Shown here piece after piece: positions 33,459 through 42,211 of a stretch of 64,000 nucleotides of DNA. The notes below the pieces were generated by a model that made no database searches, was not told the DNA's origin, and worked only from the letters and a program-made list of their open reading frames with translations. Origin of the DNA: CAG-791 sp963650385 (lineage in GTDB: Bacteria > Bacillota > Clostridia > Lachnospirales > Lachnospiraceae). The stretch covers positions 8,154 to 72,153 of the forward strand of contig CAVJLL010000008.1 in NCBI GenBank assembly GCA_963650385.1. The letters are read 5' to 3'. Numbering within the stretch: the stretch's first letter is position 1; each line of letters begins with the position of its first letter. Both the position numbers and the translations under genes were made by a program.

Positions 33459-33532
33459 ATCATATTAAATTCATGTAAAATCTCCAGTCCTTTTTTGTAA
33501 AATCCATGTAAAGTATGTAAAAAGGCGTAAAG
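33459..33532 (-). promoter_or_regulatory. Pho box array and -10 of the Na/Pi gene
   Basis: Minus-strand direct repeats of TTTTACA type begin at plus positions 33474, 33496, 33507, 33516 and 33526 (steps of 22, 11, 9 and 10 bp). The nearest repeat is followed after 9 nt by TATGAT (33459-33464) as -10. This fits the binding pattern of PhoB/PhoP response regulators. Confidence 0.75.
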
Positions 33533-33554
33533 GCTTCTGCGCTTCCTTTCTGTT

Positions 33555-34871
33555 TTACTGATGGAACACCAGCTCCATTCTGGTTCCCTTTCCAAGGTCA
33601 GAGGTCACCTTGATGTCCGCATGGGAGATTTCCGCGCCGTGCTTGACGATGGAAAGACCGAGGCCGGTTCCTCCCGTTTCCTTGGAGCGGCTTTTATCCA
33701 CGCGGTAAAAGCGCTCAAAGATCCGCTCCTGCTGGTCCTTTGCAATGCCGATTCCGTTGTCTGTGACAATCACTTCCGGCGTGTTCATCAGCTTTCCGAC
33801 CCAGAGCGTAACGCGGCCGCCCCGGTGGTTGTATTTGATGGCGTTCTCCGTCAGGTTGTAAATCATCTCATCCAGAAGTCTTCGTACACCGTAAATGCTG
33901 CAGGACTCTCCCGTCAGCTCCACGTGCACGCCGCAGTCGGCTGCCTTTGCTCCCAGCCGACTGACAATGTCGTGGGAGAGCTCAAACAGGTCCACCGACT
34001 CCTCGGACTGCTCCAGTCTTCCCTCATCCAGACGGGATAGCTGTATGATGTCGTCAATCAGCGTCAGCATCCGCTGCGCTTCCCGGTAGATACGGTCCGA
34101 GAACTTCGGAACATCCTCTGCCCGCACCAATCCGTCCCGCATGATCTCCGCATAGCCGGAGATGGATGTCAGCGGCGTTTTCAGCTCGTGCGAAACATTC
34201 GCCGAAAACTCCTTCCGCATTTCCGCCACCGCTTCCTTCGCGCGGTTGGATTCCTCAATGCGCTTTAAAAGCGGGCGCATTTCTTCATAGATTTCATTAT
34301 CCAGCGGACGGTCCAGGTTCAGCTGATTGATCGGCTGCACCAGTGCCTTCGCCTGCCGTTTGGCAATCAGATAGGAAAAAGCCAGCATAGCTGCGGCAAT
34401 CACCCCCATCACCGGCAGAAGCGTCAGGGCCGTATTCGTCGTGCTGCGTACAGCCATGGACACGCGCAGAACGTTCCCGTCACTTAAGCGTATCGCATAA
34501 TAGAACATGTCCTGTCCCACGGTATCCGAATGCCGGACATCCTGTCCGACTCCGCTTGCCAGTGCATCCTTTACCTCCGGACGCCCCTTGTGATTTTCCA
34601 GCGTATAGTCGTCCTGCACGCTGTCATAGAGAACCGTTCCGTCCGAACCGATCAGCGTGATGCGCGTATTCTTCTCCACATCGTCCAGCTGCCGCAGATA
34701 CGCTTCTCCGGAGATATTCACGGCAGCCGCCGTATACTCCGCCACTCTCTGCGTACTCTCCTGTGCCAGAGACCGGATTCTCCCATAAACAAAGAAAATG
34801 GTGATGGCGTACGCAATTGCCAGCGTGGCGCCAACCACCATGAACATACTCCTCTGGATTTTCTTTCTCAT
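33555..34871 (-). CDS. phoR: Phosphate sensor histidine kinase
   Basis: Membrane histidine kinase of 438 residues: two helices (about 11-31 and 148-170) flank an extracytoplasmic sensor domain, followed by a linker, the dimerisation domain with phospho-acceptor His228 in ANVSHELKTPLTS, and the ATPase domain (N-box NLTENAIKYN, VTDNGIGI, GGTGLGLSIVKHG). It has no PAS domain. ATG at 34871 follows CGGAAGGAAGCATGC. It comes right after phoB at the end of the pst-pho operon, which identifies it as the PhoR partner. Confidence 0.9.
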   Translation of the reverse strand: MRKKIQRSMFMVVGATLAIAYAITIFFVYGRIRSLAQESTQRVAEYTAAAVNISGEAYLRQLDDVEKNTRITLIGSDGTVLYDSVQDDYTLENHKGRPEVKDALASGVGQDVRHSDTVGQDMFYYAIRLSDGNVLRVSMAVRSTTNTALTLLPVMGVIAAAMLAFSYLIAKRQAKALVQPINQLNLDRPLDNEIYEEMRPLLKRIEESNRAKEAVAEMRKEFSANVSHELKTPLTSISGYAEIMRDGLVRAEDVPKFSDRIYREAQRMLTLIDDIIQLSRLDEGRLEQSEESVDLFELSHDIVSRLGAKAADCGVHVELTGESCSIYGVRRLLDEMIYNLTENAIKYNHRGGRVTLWVGKLMNTPEVIVTDNGIGIAKDQQERIFERFYRVDKSRSKETGGTGLGLSIVKHGAEISHADIKVTSDLGKGTRMELVFHQ

Positions 34872-34963
34872 GCATGCTTCCTTCCGAAGATCCCGGCAAA
34901 CCGTTTCTCCGCAGATCCTGCAGGAGAAACGTCTTCGTCCGCCGCATTTTCCGTAAAAAGGCC

Positions 34964-35635
34964 TCAGGTCCGAATGCGGTATCCGACCCCTCTCACGGTC
35001 TCAATCCGGTCCCCCGCTTCCCCAAGCTTCTGCCGCAGCGTCCGTACATGTACGTCCACCGTGCGGGTCTCTCCGTCGAAATCGTATCCCCAGACGTCCT
35101 CGAGCAGCTGATCCCTTGTCAGAACCACCTCGGAATTCATCAGGAGCTTTTTCAAAAGCTCATATTCCTTCAGCGTCAGCGCCACCGGCTCGCCCGCTAC
35201 GCTCACCTGGTGCCGCTTGGTATCCATGGCAATTTCACCCAATGCCAGGATGTTCTCATCCCCTGTGCCTGCACCGCTCCGGCGCAGCACAGCCTTGATC
35301 CTGCTGACCAGCTCCATCATGCCGAAGGGCTTTGTCACATAGTCGTCCGCGCCCAGATCCAGCGCCTTCACCTTGTCAAACTCCGCCCCCTTGGCCGTCA
35401 CCATAATCACCGGAATGCGCGAGGTCTCATTCCCGCTGCGGATGCTCTTTAAAAGTGCGATCCCGTCCTCTCCCGGCAGCATGACATCCATGAGCACCAG
35501 CTCCGGGCGCTCCATGCGCAGCGCCTCCCGGAAGCTTTTGCCGTCCTCAAAGCCCTTTGCCTTGAAGCCGGTATTCTCCAGTGTATATACAATCAGATCG
35601 CGGATGTTCTCGTCATCCTCTACGCAGTAGATCAT
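34964..35635 (-). CDS. phoB: Phosphate response regulator, OmpR/PhoB family
   Basis: A 223-residue regulator: receiver domain with acidic pair Glu6-Asp7-Asp8, phosphorylation site Asp50 in LVLMDVMLPGEDG and the conserved Lys in VTAKGAEFD, then a winged-helix DNA-binding domain (about 125-222) ending GVGYRIR. The start at 35635 (MIYCVEDDEN) is chosen because the longer frame adds 22 residues before the receiver core and CAAAGGTAC lies upstream. It lies 72 nt after phoU. It most likely binds the TTTACA repeats seen before pstS and the Na/Pi gene. Confidence 0.92.
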   Translation of the reverse strand: MIYCVEDDENIRDLIVYTLENTGFKAKGFEDGKSFREALRMERPELVLMDVMLPGEDGIALLKSIRSGNETSRIPVIMVTAKGAEFDKVKALDLGADDYVTKPFGMMELVSRIKAVLRRSGAGTGDENILALGEIAMDTKRHQVSVAGEPVALTLKEYELLKKLLMNSEVVLTRDQLLEDVWGYDFDGETRTVDVHVRTLRQKLGEAGDRIETVRGVGYRIRT

Positions 35636-35707
35636 GTACCTTTGTCCTTTGTACTCACGCAGCAGCTGTGCATGGATATTCTCTTCTTTAGTGCCGCACA
35701 ACCCCTG

Positions 35708-36391
35708 TTATGCCTTGTCCGTCTCAAACGGCGGCTTGGTATCAAGCTTTGCCTCATGCACGCCGGTAATGGAGAAGGTAACCCACTCCGCAATGTTGGT
35801 GGCATGGTCACCGATTCTCTCGAGATACTTGGCAATCATAATCAGATCAATGGCCTTGTGGGCAGCCTGTCCCTGGTTTTCTCCGATGTAGTCGATCAGC
35901 TGGGATTTCACGGAATCGAACATCATGTCAACGACATCGTCGCTGGCCTCCACATGCCCTGCCAGCTCCAGATTCTTGTCCACAAAGGCCTTGATACTGT
36001 TCTCGACCATGTGCGTAACCTCTACGCTCATCTCCACAATCTTCGGAAAATCCGTAGCCTCTGCCATCTTCGCGCTGACCACGATCTCCGCAATGTCGGA
36101 GGCCTGGTCACCGATGCGCTCCATGTCCGTAATCATCTTCAAAGCCGCCGAAATCTGCCGCAGATCCCTTGCCACCGGCTGCTGCTGGAGCAGGAGCGTC
36201 AGGCACAGACGCTCGATTTCCCGCTCTGCCTGATCAATCTCCGCATCTGCCGCCATAACATCGCCGGCCATGTCTATATTACCATCCTGCAGGGCTTTTG
36301 TCGCATTCTCAATGGCAATCCCGCACAGATCCCCCATATGGATCAGCATTTTATTCAGCTGCTGCAGCTGTGCATCAAAACGATTTCTCAA
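35708..36391 (-). CDS. phoU: Phosphate transport regulator PhoU
   Basis: A 227-residue all-helical protein with two PhoU repeats (metal-binding acidic clusters EIDQAEREIERL and DDVVDMMFDSVK). It dampens the Pst-PhoR signal when phosphate is plentiful. The start codon is TTG at 36391 (plus-strand CAA), supported by GGGAGGGAACTACA just upstream and by the family's usual start MRNRFD. It lies 17 nt after pstB, as in most pst operons. Confidence 0.93.
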   Translation of the reverse strand: MRNRFDAQLQQLNKMLIHMGDLCGIAIENATKALQDGNIDMAGDVMAADAEIDQAEREIERLCLTLLLQQQPVARDLRQISAALKMITDMERIGDQASDIAEIVVSAKMAEATDFPKIVEMSVEVTHMVENSIKAFVDKNLELAGHVEASDDVVDMMFDSVKSQLIDYIGENQGQAAHKAIDLIMIAKYLERIGDHATNIAEWVTFSITGVHEAKLDTKPPFETDKA

Positions 36392-36408
36392 TGTAGTTCC
36401 CTCCCGGC

Positions 36409-37167
36409 TCAGCCAAAGCGTCCTGTAATGTAATCCTCTGTTCTCTTATCCGAAGGAATGGAGAAGAGCTTCTGTGTCTTGTTGTATTCGATCAGCTCGC
36501 CCAGAAGAAAGAATGCAGTGTTGTCCGAAATGCGGCTTGCCTGCTGCATGTTGTGCGTAACGATGACGATCGTATAATTGCGCTTGAGCTCAATGGCAAG
36601 ATCCTCAATCTTGGACGTGGAAATCGGATCCAGCGCAGAGGTAGGCTCATCCATCAGAATGACCTCCGGCTCCACCGCCAGGGTTCTGGCAATGCAGAGT
36701 CTTTGCTGCTGGCCGCCGGAAAGCCCCAGTGCACTCTTGTGCAGACGGTCCTTGAGCTCGTCCCAGATGGCTGCCTGGCGAAGGCTTCTTTCTACGATGG
36801 CATCCAGCTCTGATTTTTTATGAATGCCGTTGATCCTGGGGCCGTAGGCAACGTTCTCGTACACGCTCTTCGGAAACGGATTGGGCTGCTGGAACACCAT
36901 GCCGACGCGCTTTCTGAGCTCAATGGCATCCATGTCCTTGTTGATGTCCACTCCGTCCAGCTTCACATCGCCGTCAATCCGGACACCGTCCTCCAGATCA
37001 TTCATGCGGTTTAAGGTCTTCAGGAACGTGGACTTGCCGCAGCCGGAGGGCCCGATCAGCGCTGTAATCTCATTCGCCGGAATATCAATGGAGATCCTGT
37101 GCAGTGCCTGAAACTCTCCGTAATACAGATCCAGATCCTTAATCTGAAACTTCATGTTCTCTTCCAT
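36409..37167 (-). CDS. pstB: Phosphate ABC importer ATP-binding protein
   Basis: A 252-residue ATPase with Walker A GPSGCGKST (39-47), Q-loop VFQQPNPFP, signature LSGGQQQRLCIAR, Walker B VILMDEPTSALDP and H-loop VTHNMQQA, plus the PstB-typical DLYYGEFQAL start. ATG at 37167 follows AGAGAGGTAGAG; a second ATG four codons later is possible. It sits between pstA and phoU with 12- and 17-nt gaps. Confidence 0.96.
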   Translation of the reverse strand: MEENMKFQIKDLDLYYGEFQALHRISIDIPANEITALIGPSGCGKSTFLKTLNRMNDLEDGVRIDGDVKLDGVDINKDMDAIELRKRVGMVFQQPNPFPKSVYENVAYGPRINGIHKKSELDAIVERSLRQAAIWDELKDRLHKSALGLSGGQQQRLCIARTLAVEPEVILMDEPTSALDPISTSKIEDLAIELKRNYTIVIVTHNMQQASRISDNTAFFLLGELIEYNKTQKLFSIPSDKRTEDYITGRFG

Positions 37168-37179
37168 CTCTACCTCTCT

Positions 37180-38097
37180 CTACTGCTGCCGGTGAAGCTT
37201 TTTCTGTGTGCCGGACTGCTTTTCATTGATGCGCCGCGTCATGACTCTCGCAATCAGTGAGAAAACAAGGACCAGCAGCACCAGTATCATTGCCGAAAAG
37301 TTTGCAATGTTCTCCGAATTCGCATTCAATGCGCCCTCGGTCCGCATAACCCAGATATGAAGGGCCAGCGTTTCTCCGGGACGGAACGGATTTAAGGGAC
37401 AGGTCTTGGATGTCAGATCCCAGTTGTTCCAGTTCAGCCTCGTGCTCTGACCCGCCGTATACAGCAGCGCTGCCGCCTCACCGAAGCCGCGCCCTGCCGC
37501 CAGGATGACGCCCGTAATGATGCGGGGAAGGCAGGCCGGCAGCAGAACCTTCACAATACTCACCCAGTGCGTGGCGCCGAGTGCCATGGAACCCTGCTTG
37601 TAGCTCTTCGGAAGTGAACGCATCGCATCCTCTGTCGTCGTTGTGATCGACGGGAGGCTCAGGATCGAAACAGCCAGTGCACCCGCCATCAGGTTCCACT
37701 TCGCACCCGTCATCAGAATAAATACCAGATAGCCGAACAGTCCGACAACAATGGACGGAAGGGAGGAAAGGGACTCAATACAGATTCGAATGAATTTGGT
37801 CCCTTTGTTGTTGCCTGCATACTCCGCCATGTAAATGCCCGCCAGCACGCCGATCGGTACGCTGATCAGAAGCGAAAGAAATACAAGATATACCGTATTA
37901 AACAGCTGATTTCCTATCCCCTCTGACGTAAAGGACAGAACTCCGGGATAATAGCTCAGGATTCCCCGCACAATGATGTATCCCGCCAGCACCAGGATCA
38001 GCATCAGAAAGAATCCGCCGACGCCGTAGAATACACCGGTCATAATCGTATTGACGCGCTCCGCGCTGCGGATGCGGCGTTTCATGGTCTCGTTCAT
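37180..38097 (-). CDS. pstA: Phosphate ABC importer permease PstA
   Basis: A 305-residue membrane subunit with six helices. The EAA-type loop around ATHWVSIVKVLLPACLPRIITG and the preceding LPKSYKQGSMALG are typical of PstA. ATG at 38097 follows GAAGAGGTAACA. It lies 63 nt after pstC. A Lys/Gln/Arg-rich C-terminal tail is cytoplasmic. Confidence 0.95.
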   Translation of the reverse strand: MNETMKRRIRSAERVNTIMTGVFYGVGGFFLMLILVLAGYIIVRGILSYYPGVLSFTSEGIGNQLFNTVYLVFLSLLISVPIGVLAGIYMAEYAGNNKGTKFIRICIESLSSLPSIVVGLFGYLVFILMTGAKWNLMAGALAVSILSLPSITTTTEDAMRSLPKSYKQGSMALGATHWVSIVKVLLPACLPRIITGVILAAGRGFGEAAALLYTAGQSTRLNWNNWDLTSKTCPLNPFRPGETLALHIWVMRTEGALNANSENIANFSAMILVLLVLVFSLIARVMTRRINEKQSGTQKKLHRQQ

Positions 38098-38160
38098 TGT
38101 TACCTCTTCTGTGCCGCTGCCCGCGGCATTTCCATCACACTTCCTGCGCCTTTTCCTTCC

Positions 38161-39084
38161 TTATGCACCCATCTTTTTCCTGCTCTGTGCGTCAATCCTG
38201 TGAATCAGGAAAATAAAGAACATGGAAATCAGGAACAGCAGCAGTGCCATCGACCACAGGGCCATATTCTGCTCGCCGCCGCTTGCCGAGTTGCCCATGT
38301 CGGCAGCAATGGCCGCTGTCAGATTGTTGGTCGGGGACAGGAGATTTTTCGGGAAGGCCCTTGTTTTGCCGATAACCATAGCCACGGCGAGTGCTTCGCC
38401 AAAGGCTCTTGCCAGTCCCAGAATGATGCCGGTAAAAATACCAGACTTCGACGCCGGGATCACAATGCGGTAAATCACCTGCCACCGGGTCGATCCCAGA
38501 CCGTAAGCCGCTTTGCGGTAATGGGCCGGAATACTGCGGATGGAATCCGCCGCTACAGTTGTAATCGTAGGGAAAATCATCACGGCGAGGACAATGCTGG
38601 CTGCCAGGACCGAATACCCGCCCATTCTGGCATGGAAAACATCACGGATAAACGGAACCAGTACCGTAAGGCCGATCCAGCCATACACGACCGAGGGAAT
38701 CCCGACGAACATCTCAATGGCCGGCTGGAACAGCTTCGTGCCGGCCTCCGGAGCGATCTCTGTCATAAAGATGGCCGCACACAGGGCAAACGGCGTCACA
38801 ATCACAAGCGCCAGTCCGCAGGTCATCAGCGAGCCTGCAATGTAGATGGCACAGCCGACCTTTCCGCCGCCCTCGGATGCTGTATCCATCGGAGCCCACT
38901 CACTGGAGAAGAGGAATTCCAGAAGGGAATGATGAAATTTCGTAAAGGTTCCGGTTCCCTGATAAATCAGGAACACACCGATCGCCAGCGTCAGTGCGAT
39001 GATGAAAAATCCGGAGATGGTAACAATGCCCTTCCCCAGTCCTTCCTTGCGGAAGTGCTCGAACCTGCCGGTCCTGGTTTTCAT
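38161..39084 (-). CDS. pstC: Phosphate ABC importer permease PstC
   Basis: A 307-residue membrane subunit with six helices. Family features are the long extracytoplasmic loop after helix 1 (LEFLFSSEWAP), GIPSVVYGWIGL, and the coupling loop SIPAHYRKAAYGLGSTRWQVIYRIVIPA. The start at 39084 (MKTRTGRFEH) has a perfect AAAGGAGGATCTT before it; the longer frame reads through a GC-rich hairpin (39128-39159) in the pstS-pstC gap. Confidence 0.95.
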   Translation of the reverse strand: MKTRTGRFEHFRKEGLGKGIVTISGFFIIALTLAIGVFLIYQGTGTFTKFHHSLLEFLFSSEWAPMDTASEGGGKVGCAIYIAGSLMTCGLALVIVTPFALCAAIFMTEIAPEAGTKLFQPAIEMFVGIPSVVYGWIGLTVLVPFIRDVFHARMGGYSVLAASIVLAVMIFPTITTVAADSIRSIPAHYRKAAYGLGSTRWQVIYRIVIPASKSGIFTGIILGLARAFGEALAVAMVIGKTRAFPKNLLSPTNNLTAAIAADMGNSASGGEQNMALWSMALLLFLISMFFIFLIHRIDAQSRKKMGA

Positions 39085-39188
39085 AAGATCCTCCTTTGCC
39101 GATTCCGCGGGAGATACTGCAAACCAGCGGCGGCCCACCTGTTTGGAGGAAGAGCCGCCGTTGTCTGACATCGATTGGTTTTACCGGC

Positions 39189-40166
39189 TTACTTGGTTTC
39201 GTGAGCAGCCAGAGCCTCGTCGCTCATCTTGGAGGATACGCCGTAGCCCATTGCCTCGATCTCTGTACCGAACTCGTCGCCCATCATGTAGTTGATGAAG
39301 GCCTGTGCCTGCTCCGAGCCGTCTCCGTTTGTGTACATGTGCTCGAAGCCCCATACCTTGTAGGTTCCGTTGTAGGTGTTCTCCAGGGTCGGCTCTACGC
39401 CGTCGATGGAAACGGTTGCCACGCTGTCATTGTCTACCAGATAGGACAACGCTACATAGCCGATGGCGCCGGCGTTCTGCTGAACCGTCTGAAGGAGGGT
39501 GCCGGAATCGTCGGTCTCAAGCGCCTCATTGGAAGCCTCTTCCTCGCCGCCGATTGCCCAGTTCTTGAACAGAGCACGGGTTCCGGAGGAGCTGGGTCTT
39601 GTTACCAGAAGGATCTCCTCATCAGGACCGCCGACCTCTTTCCAGTTGGTGATCTTGCCGGTGAAGATATCGGTCAACTGCTCGGTCGTAAGATCCGTTA
39701 CACCAAGGTCTGCATTGACAACCGGTGCCATGGTGATGACGCATACCTCATGATCAACCAGTCCTGCAGCTGCGCTTGCATCCAGCTTCTCCTCTGCATA
39801 TACATCCGAGTTTCCGATGTCGATGGCTCCGTCTGCAACCTGCTTAAGTCCCTCACCGGAGCCGCCGCCGTTTACGGTAACAACGCAGTCCGGATTGATG
39901 TCCATGAATTTCTCTGCAGCTGCCTGCGCAAGAGGAAGAAGTGCAGAAGAGCCTGCTGCGGTAACCTCACCGCTTACGCTCTCTGCGGCTGCTGTCTCAG
40001 AGGAAGTCTCCCCCTCTGCCGCCTCGGTCGATGCTGTCTGTGCAGCTGCTTCCGTCGATGCTGCTGTCTCTGCGGCGGTATCTGCCGTGCTGGAAGAGCA
40101 GCCTGCCAGCATGCCGGCAGCCAGTGCTGCTGCAATCATTGTTCCCGTCAGTTTCTGAAATTTCAT
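39189..40166 (-). CDS. pstS: Phosphate-binding lipoprotein PstS
   Basis: High-affinity phosphate-binding protein of 325 residues with a lipoprotein signal (MLAG-Cys23), an Ala/Glu/Thr-rich linker and the PBP-like fold. Binding-site segments are AAGSSALLPLAQ, VNGGGSGEGLKQV, DIGNSD and TRPSSSGTRALF, all typical for oxyanion coordination through main-chain and Ser/Thr. The ATG at 40166 follows AAGAGGAGATTATT. It is first in the pstSCAB-phoU-phoBR operon. The 160-nt leader has Pho-box repeats and, unusually, an intrinsic terminator ahead of the gene. Confidence 0.95.
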   Translation of the reverse strand: MKFQKLTGTMIAAALAAGMLAGCSSSTADTAAETAASTEAAAQTASTEAAEGETSSETAAAESVSGEVTAAGSSALLPLAQAAAEKFMDINPDCVVTVNGGGSGEGLKQVADGAIDIGNSDVYAEEKLDASAAAGLVDHEVCVITMAPVVNADLGVTDLTTEQLTDIFTGKITNWKEVGGPDEEILLVTRPSSSGTRALFKNWAIGGEEEASNEALETDDSGTLLQTVQQNAGAIGYVALSYLVDNDSVATVSIDGVEPTLENTYNGTYKVWGFEHMYTNGDGSEQAQAFINYMMGDEFGTEIEAMGYGVSSKMSDEALAAHETK

Positions 40167-40209
40167 AATAATCTCCTCTTTCTGCCGCGTCCTTGCGGCA
40201 ACGATCGAA

Positions 40210-40270
40210 TAAAAAAGCACTGCCGGGCGAGGCCTCCGGTCTGTTACGACCTTGCTCATCCGACAGTGCT
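40210..40270 (-). terminator. Intrinsic terminator inside the pstS leader
   Basis: Minus strand AGCACTGTCGG pairs with CCGGCAGTGCT (11 bp, one wobble) followed by TTTTTT. The 33-nt loop contains a second hairpin GGTC-GTAACA-GACC. It lies between the Pho-box promoter and pstS, so it either attenuates pst or ends the upstream sugar-permease transcript. Confidence 0.72.
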
Positions 40271-40271
40271 C

Positions 40272-40327
40272 ATCCTAAAGGAGCGTTGTTAAATTCAGAA
40301 TCTCCGGAATGTAAAAGGTTTGTTAAA
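40272..40327 (-). promoter_or_regulatory. Pho box and -10 of the pst-pho operon
   Basis: Minus strand TTTAACA (40321-40327), TTTTACA (40310-40316) and TTTAACA (40287-40293), spaced 11 and 23 bp, then 9 nt to TAGGAT (40272-40277). The spacing pattern is the same as before the Na/Pi gene. It begins only 6 nt after the stop codon of the upstream permease gene. Confidence 0.72.
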
Positions 40328-40332
40328 CCCCG

Positions 40333-41211
40333 TTATCCCTTGACTGCGCCGGCCGTCAGACCGTCAACGATCTGGTTGCTGAAGCAGCAGTAGACAACAA
40401 TGGTGGGAACCACCGCCAGTACTATGGCGGCGAACATCTGTGAATAGTTGGTGTTGTAAGGACCCACGAACTTGGACAGCGAAACCGGCAGCGTCTTCTT
40501 GGTATCATCCGAGATGAAAACCATCGCCAGCAGCAGCTCATTCCAGTTGCCGACGAACGTCATAAGTCCCGTAACGAAGAACCCGGTTCTGGCCAGAGGA
40601 AGTGCAACCTTGCCGAAAATCTGGTAAATGTTTGCGCCGTCAATGCAGGCCGATTCGATCAGCTCGTGCGGCATACTGCGGAAAAATCCCGTCATGATGA
40701 AGATTGTAACCGGCAGCGAGAAGGTCAGATACGGAATGATCAGACCCACCAGGCTGTTGGAGAGTCCCAGCTTGGCAAAACGCGTAAAGAGCGGGATCAG
40801 CACGCAGTGCACCGGGATCATCATGCCCATCATAAAATACGTCAGCACCGCATCGGCTGCCTTCCACCGCATAACACCGATAGCAAAGGAGATCATCGCT
40901 CCCAGCACCATGGACAGCGCCAGTGTTACAACGCATACGATGAAGGAGTTCATCGTTGCCGTTCCAAGGTGTCCTGCCGTCCATGCTACGATGTAGTTCC
41001 CCAGCTGCAGCACCTGCGGAAGTGCAAACGGTGCGTCGAAGATTTCCTTGTTGGTTTTGAAGGATACCATCAGCGTCCACAGGAGCGGAGCCAGATAAAT
41101 CACCAGCATAAAAACAAGGAGGATGTATATCAGCACCAACGCCGGTGTCCAGTGAATCTTTTCTTTTTCCTTATGTGCTTTTGTTTTCTTTGCAGCATTC
41201 ACTTTTGTCAT
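40333..41211 (-). CDS. Carbohydrate ABC permease, MalG-like (CUT1), second system
   Basis: A 292-residue six-helix permease with a basic N-terminus and the EAA-type loop IESACIDGANIYQIFGKVALP. The start at 41211 (MTKVNAAKK) follows GGGAGGGAAGAGAAA. It is last in the operon; the pst promoter starts 6 nt behind its stop codon. No ATPase gene is adjacent. Confidence 0.9.
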   Translation of the reverse strand: MTKVNAAKKTKAHKEKEKIHWTPALVLIYILLVFMLVIYLAPLLWTLMVSFKTNKEIFDAPFALPQVLQLGNYIVAWTAGHLGTATMNSFIVCVVTLALSMVLGAMISFAIGVMRWKAADAVLTYFMMGMMIPVHCVLIPLFTRFAKLGLSNSLVGLIIPYLTFSLPVTIFIMTGFFRSMPHELIESACIDGANIYQIFGKVALPLARTGFFVTGLMTFVGNWNELLLAMVFISDDTKKTLPVSLSKFVGPYNTNYSQMFAAIVLAVVPTIVVYCCFSNQIVDGLTAGAVKG

Positions 41212-41227
41212 TTTCTCTTCCCTCCCC

Positions 41228-42106
41228 TCACGTATTGTCATCCTTAAAGAGCTTGGTTATGAGGAAGGTTACCAGCAGGCACAGGATCAGCAGAACCACG
41301 CCGATGGCACTGGCATATCCGTATTTAAAGTACTTAAAGCCCTGTGTGTACAGGTGCGTTGCCAGCACCTCTGTCTTGTGATTGGGTCCGGCCTCCGTCA
41401 TGTTGTACACCAGATCGAAGAACTTCAGCGATCCGATCGCATTCAGGCTCATCGCCGTTCCCACCATCGGCTTGATCAGCGGAAGCGTAATGTGGCGGAA
41501 GGTCTGCACCTTCGTGCAGCCGTCAATGTAGGATGCCTCATACAAAGACTTGTCAATGCCGGAAATCTGTGCCATATACAGCATCATGGACTGTCCGACA
41601 TACTGCCACAGGGATACAAAGGCGATCACCCGCATCGGAAGGATGATAAAGCCCTTTGTGTCCATCAGCCACAGCGGTCCTTCAATTCCGAACTTTAAAA
41701 GGAGCTGATTGATGCCCAGCTTCGGGCTGAAAATGAACATCCACAGAAGTCCCAGTGCAGAGGAGGAAAGAACGCAGGGCAGATAAATCACGTTTTTAAA
41801 CAGATTCCGTCCTCTTGGAATGTTCGTCAGAAGTCCTGCCAGTATCAATCCCATAATCAGCTGCGTAACGCAGGAGAATACCAGGAAAAACAGGGAATTC
41901 TTGATGGCCAGCCCCATGACCTCATCCTTCATGAGCGCCTTGTAGTTGCTCAGGCCGACCCACTGCGGCGGTGTCAGCGCATTATAATCGCAGAAGGAAT
42001 AATAGACTGACTGGCAAATGGGAATGAACAGGACCAATGTGAAGAGTATGAATCCCGGCCCCACAAAGAGGGCAATTGCTTTTTTATTCCGTAAGAGCTT
42101 ATCCAT
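41228..42106 (-). CDS. Carbohydrate ABC permease, MalF-like (CUT1), second system
   Basis: A 292-residue six-helix permease with the EAA loop YEASYIDGCTKVQTFRHITLP. ATG at 42106 follows AAAAGGAGCAGCG. It lies 105 nt after the binding-protein gene; that gap contains GCAATCGGCGG twice and a small hairpin, which may set the ratio of binding protein to permease. Confidence 0.9.
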   Translation of the reverse strand: MDKLLRNKKAIALFVGPGFILFTLVLFIPICQSVYYSFCDYNALTPPQWVGLSNYKALMKDEVMGLAIKNSLFFLVFSCVTQLIMGLILAGLLTNIPRGRNLFKNVIYLPCVLSSSALGLLWMFIFSPKLGINQLLLKFGIEGPLWLMDTKGFIILPMRVIAFVSLWQYVGQSMMLYMAQISGIDKSLYEASYIDGCTKVQTFRHITLPLIKPMVGTAMSLNAIGSLKFFDLVYNMTEAGPNHKTEVLATHLYTQGFKYFKYGYASAIGVVLLILCLLVTFLITKLFKDDNT

Positions 42107-42211
42107 CGCTGCTCCTTTTCCCGACTCTTGATGTAAGAAAGCGGAACCGCCGATTGCTCGGTCGGCCCCGCCGATTGCTTTGCTCTAGCTGTATATCTTT
42201 AGCTGTCCGTA

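Noticed and set aside
40216..40270. Reading the pstS-leader hairpin as only the terminator of the upstream sugar operon
   Set aside because: It lies downstream of the Pho-box promoter, so it is also in the pst transcript; kept as a possible attenuator rather than a plain upstream terminator.
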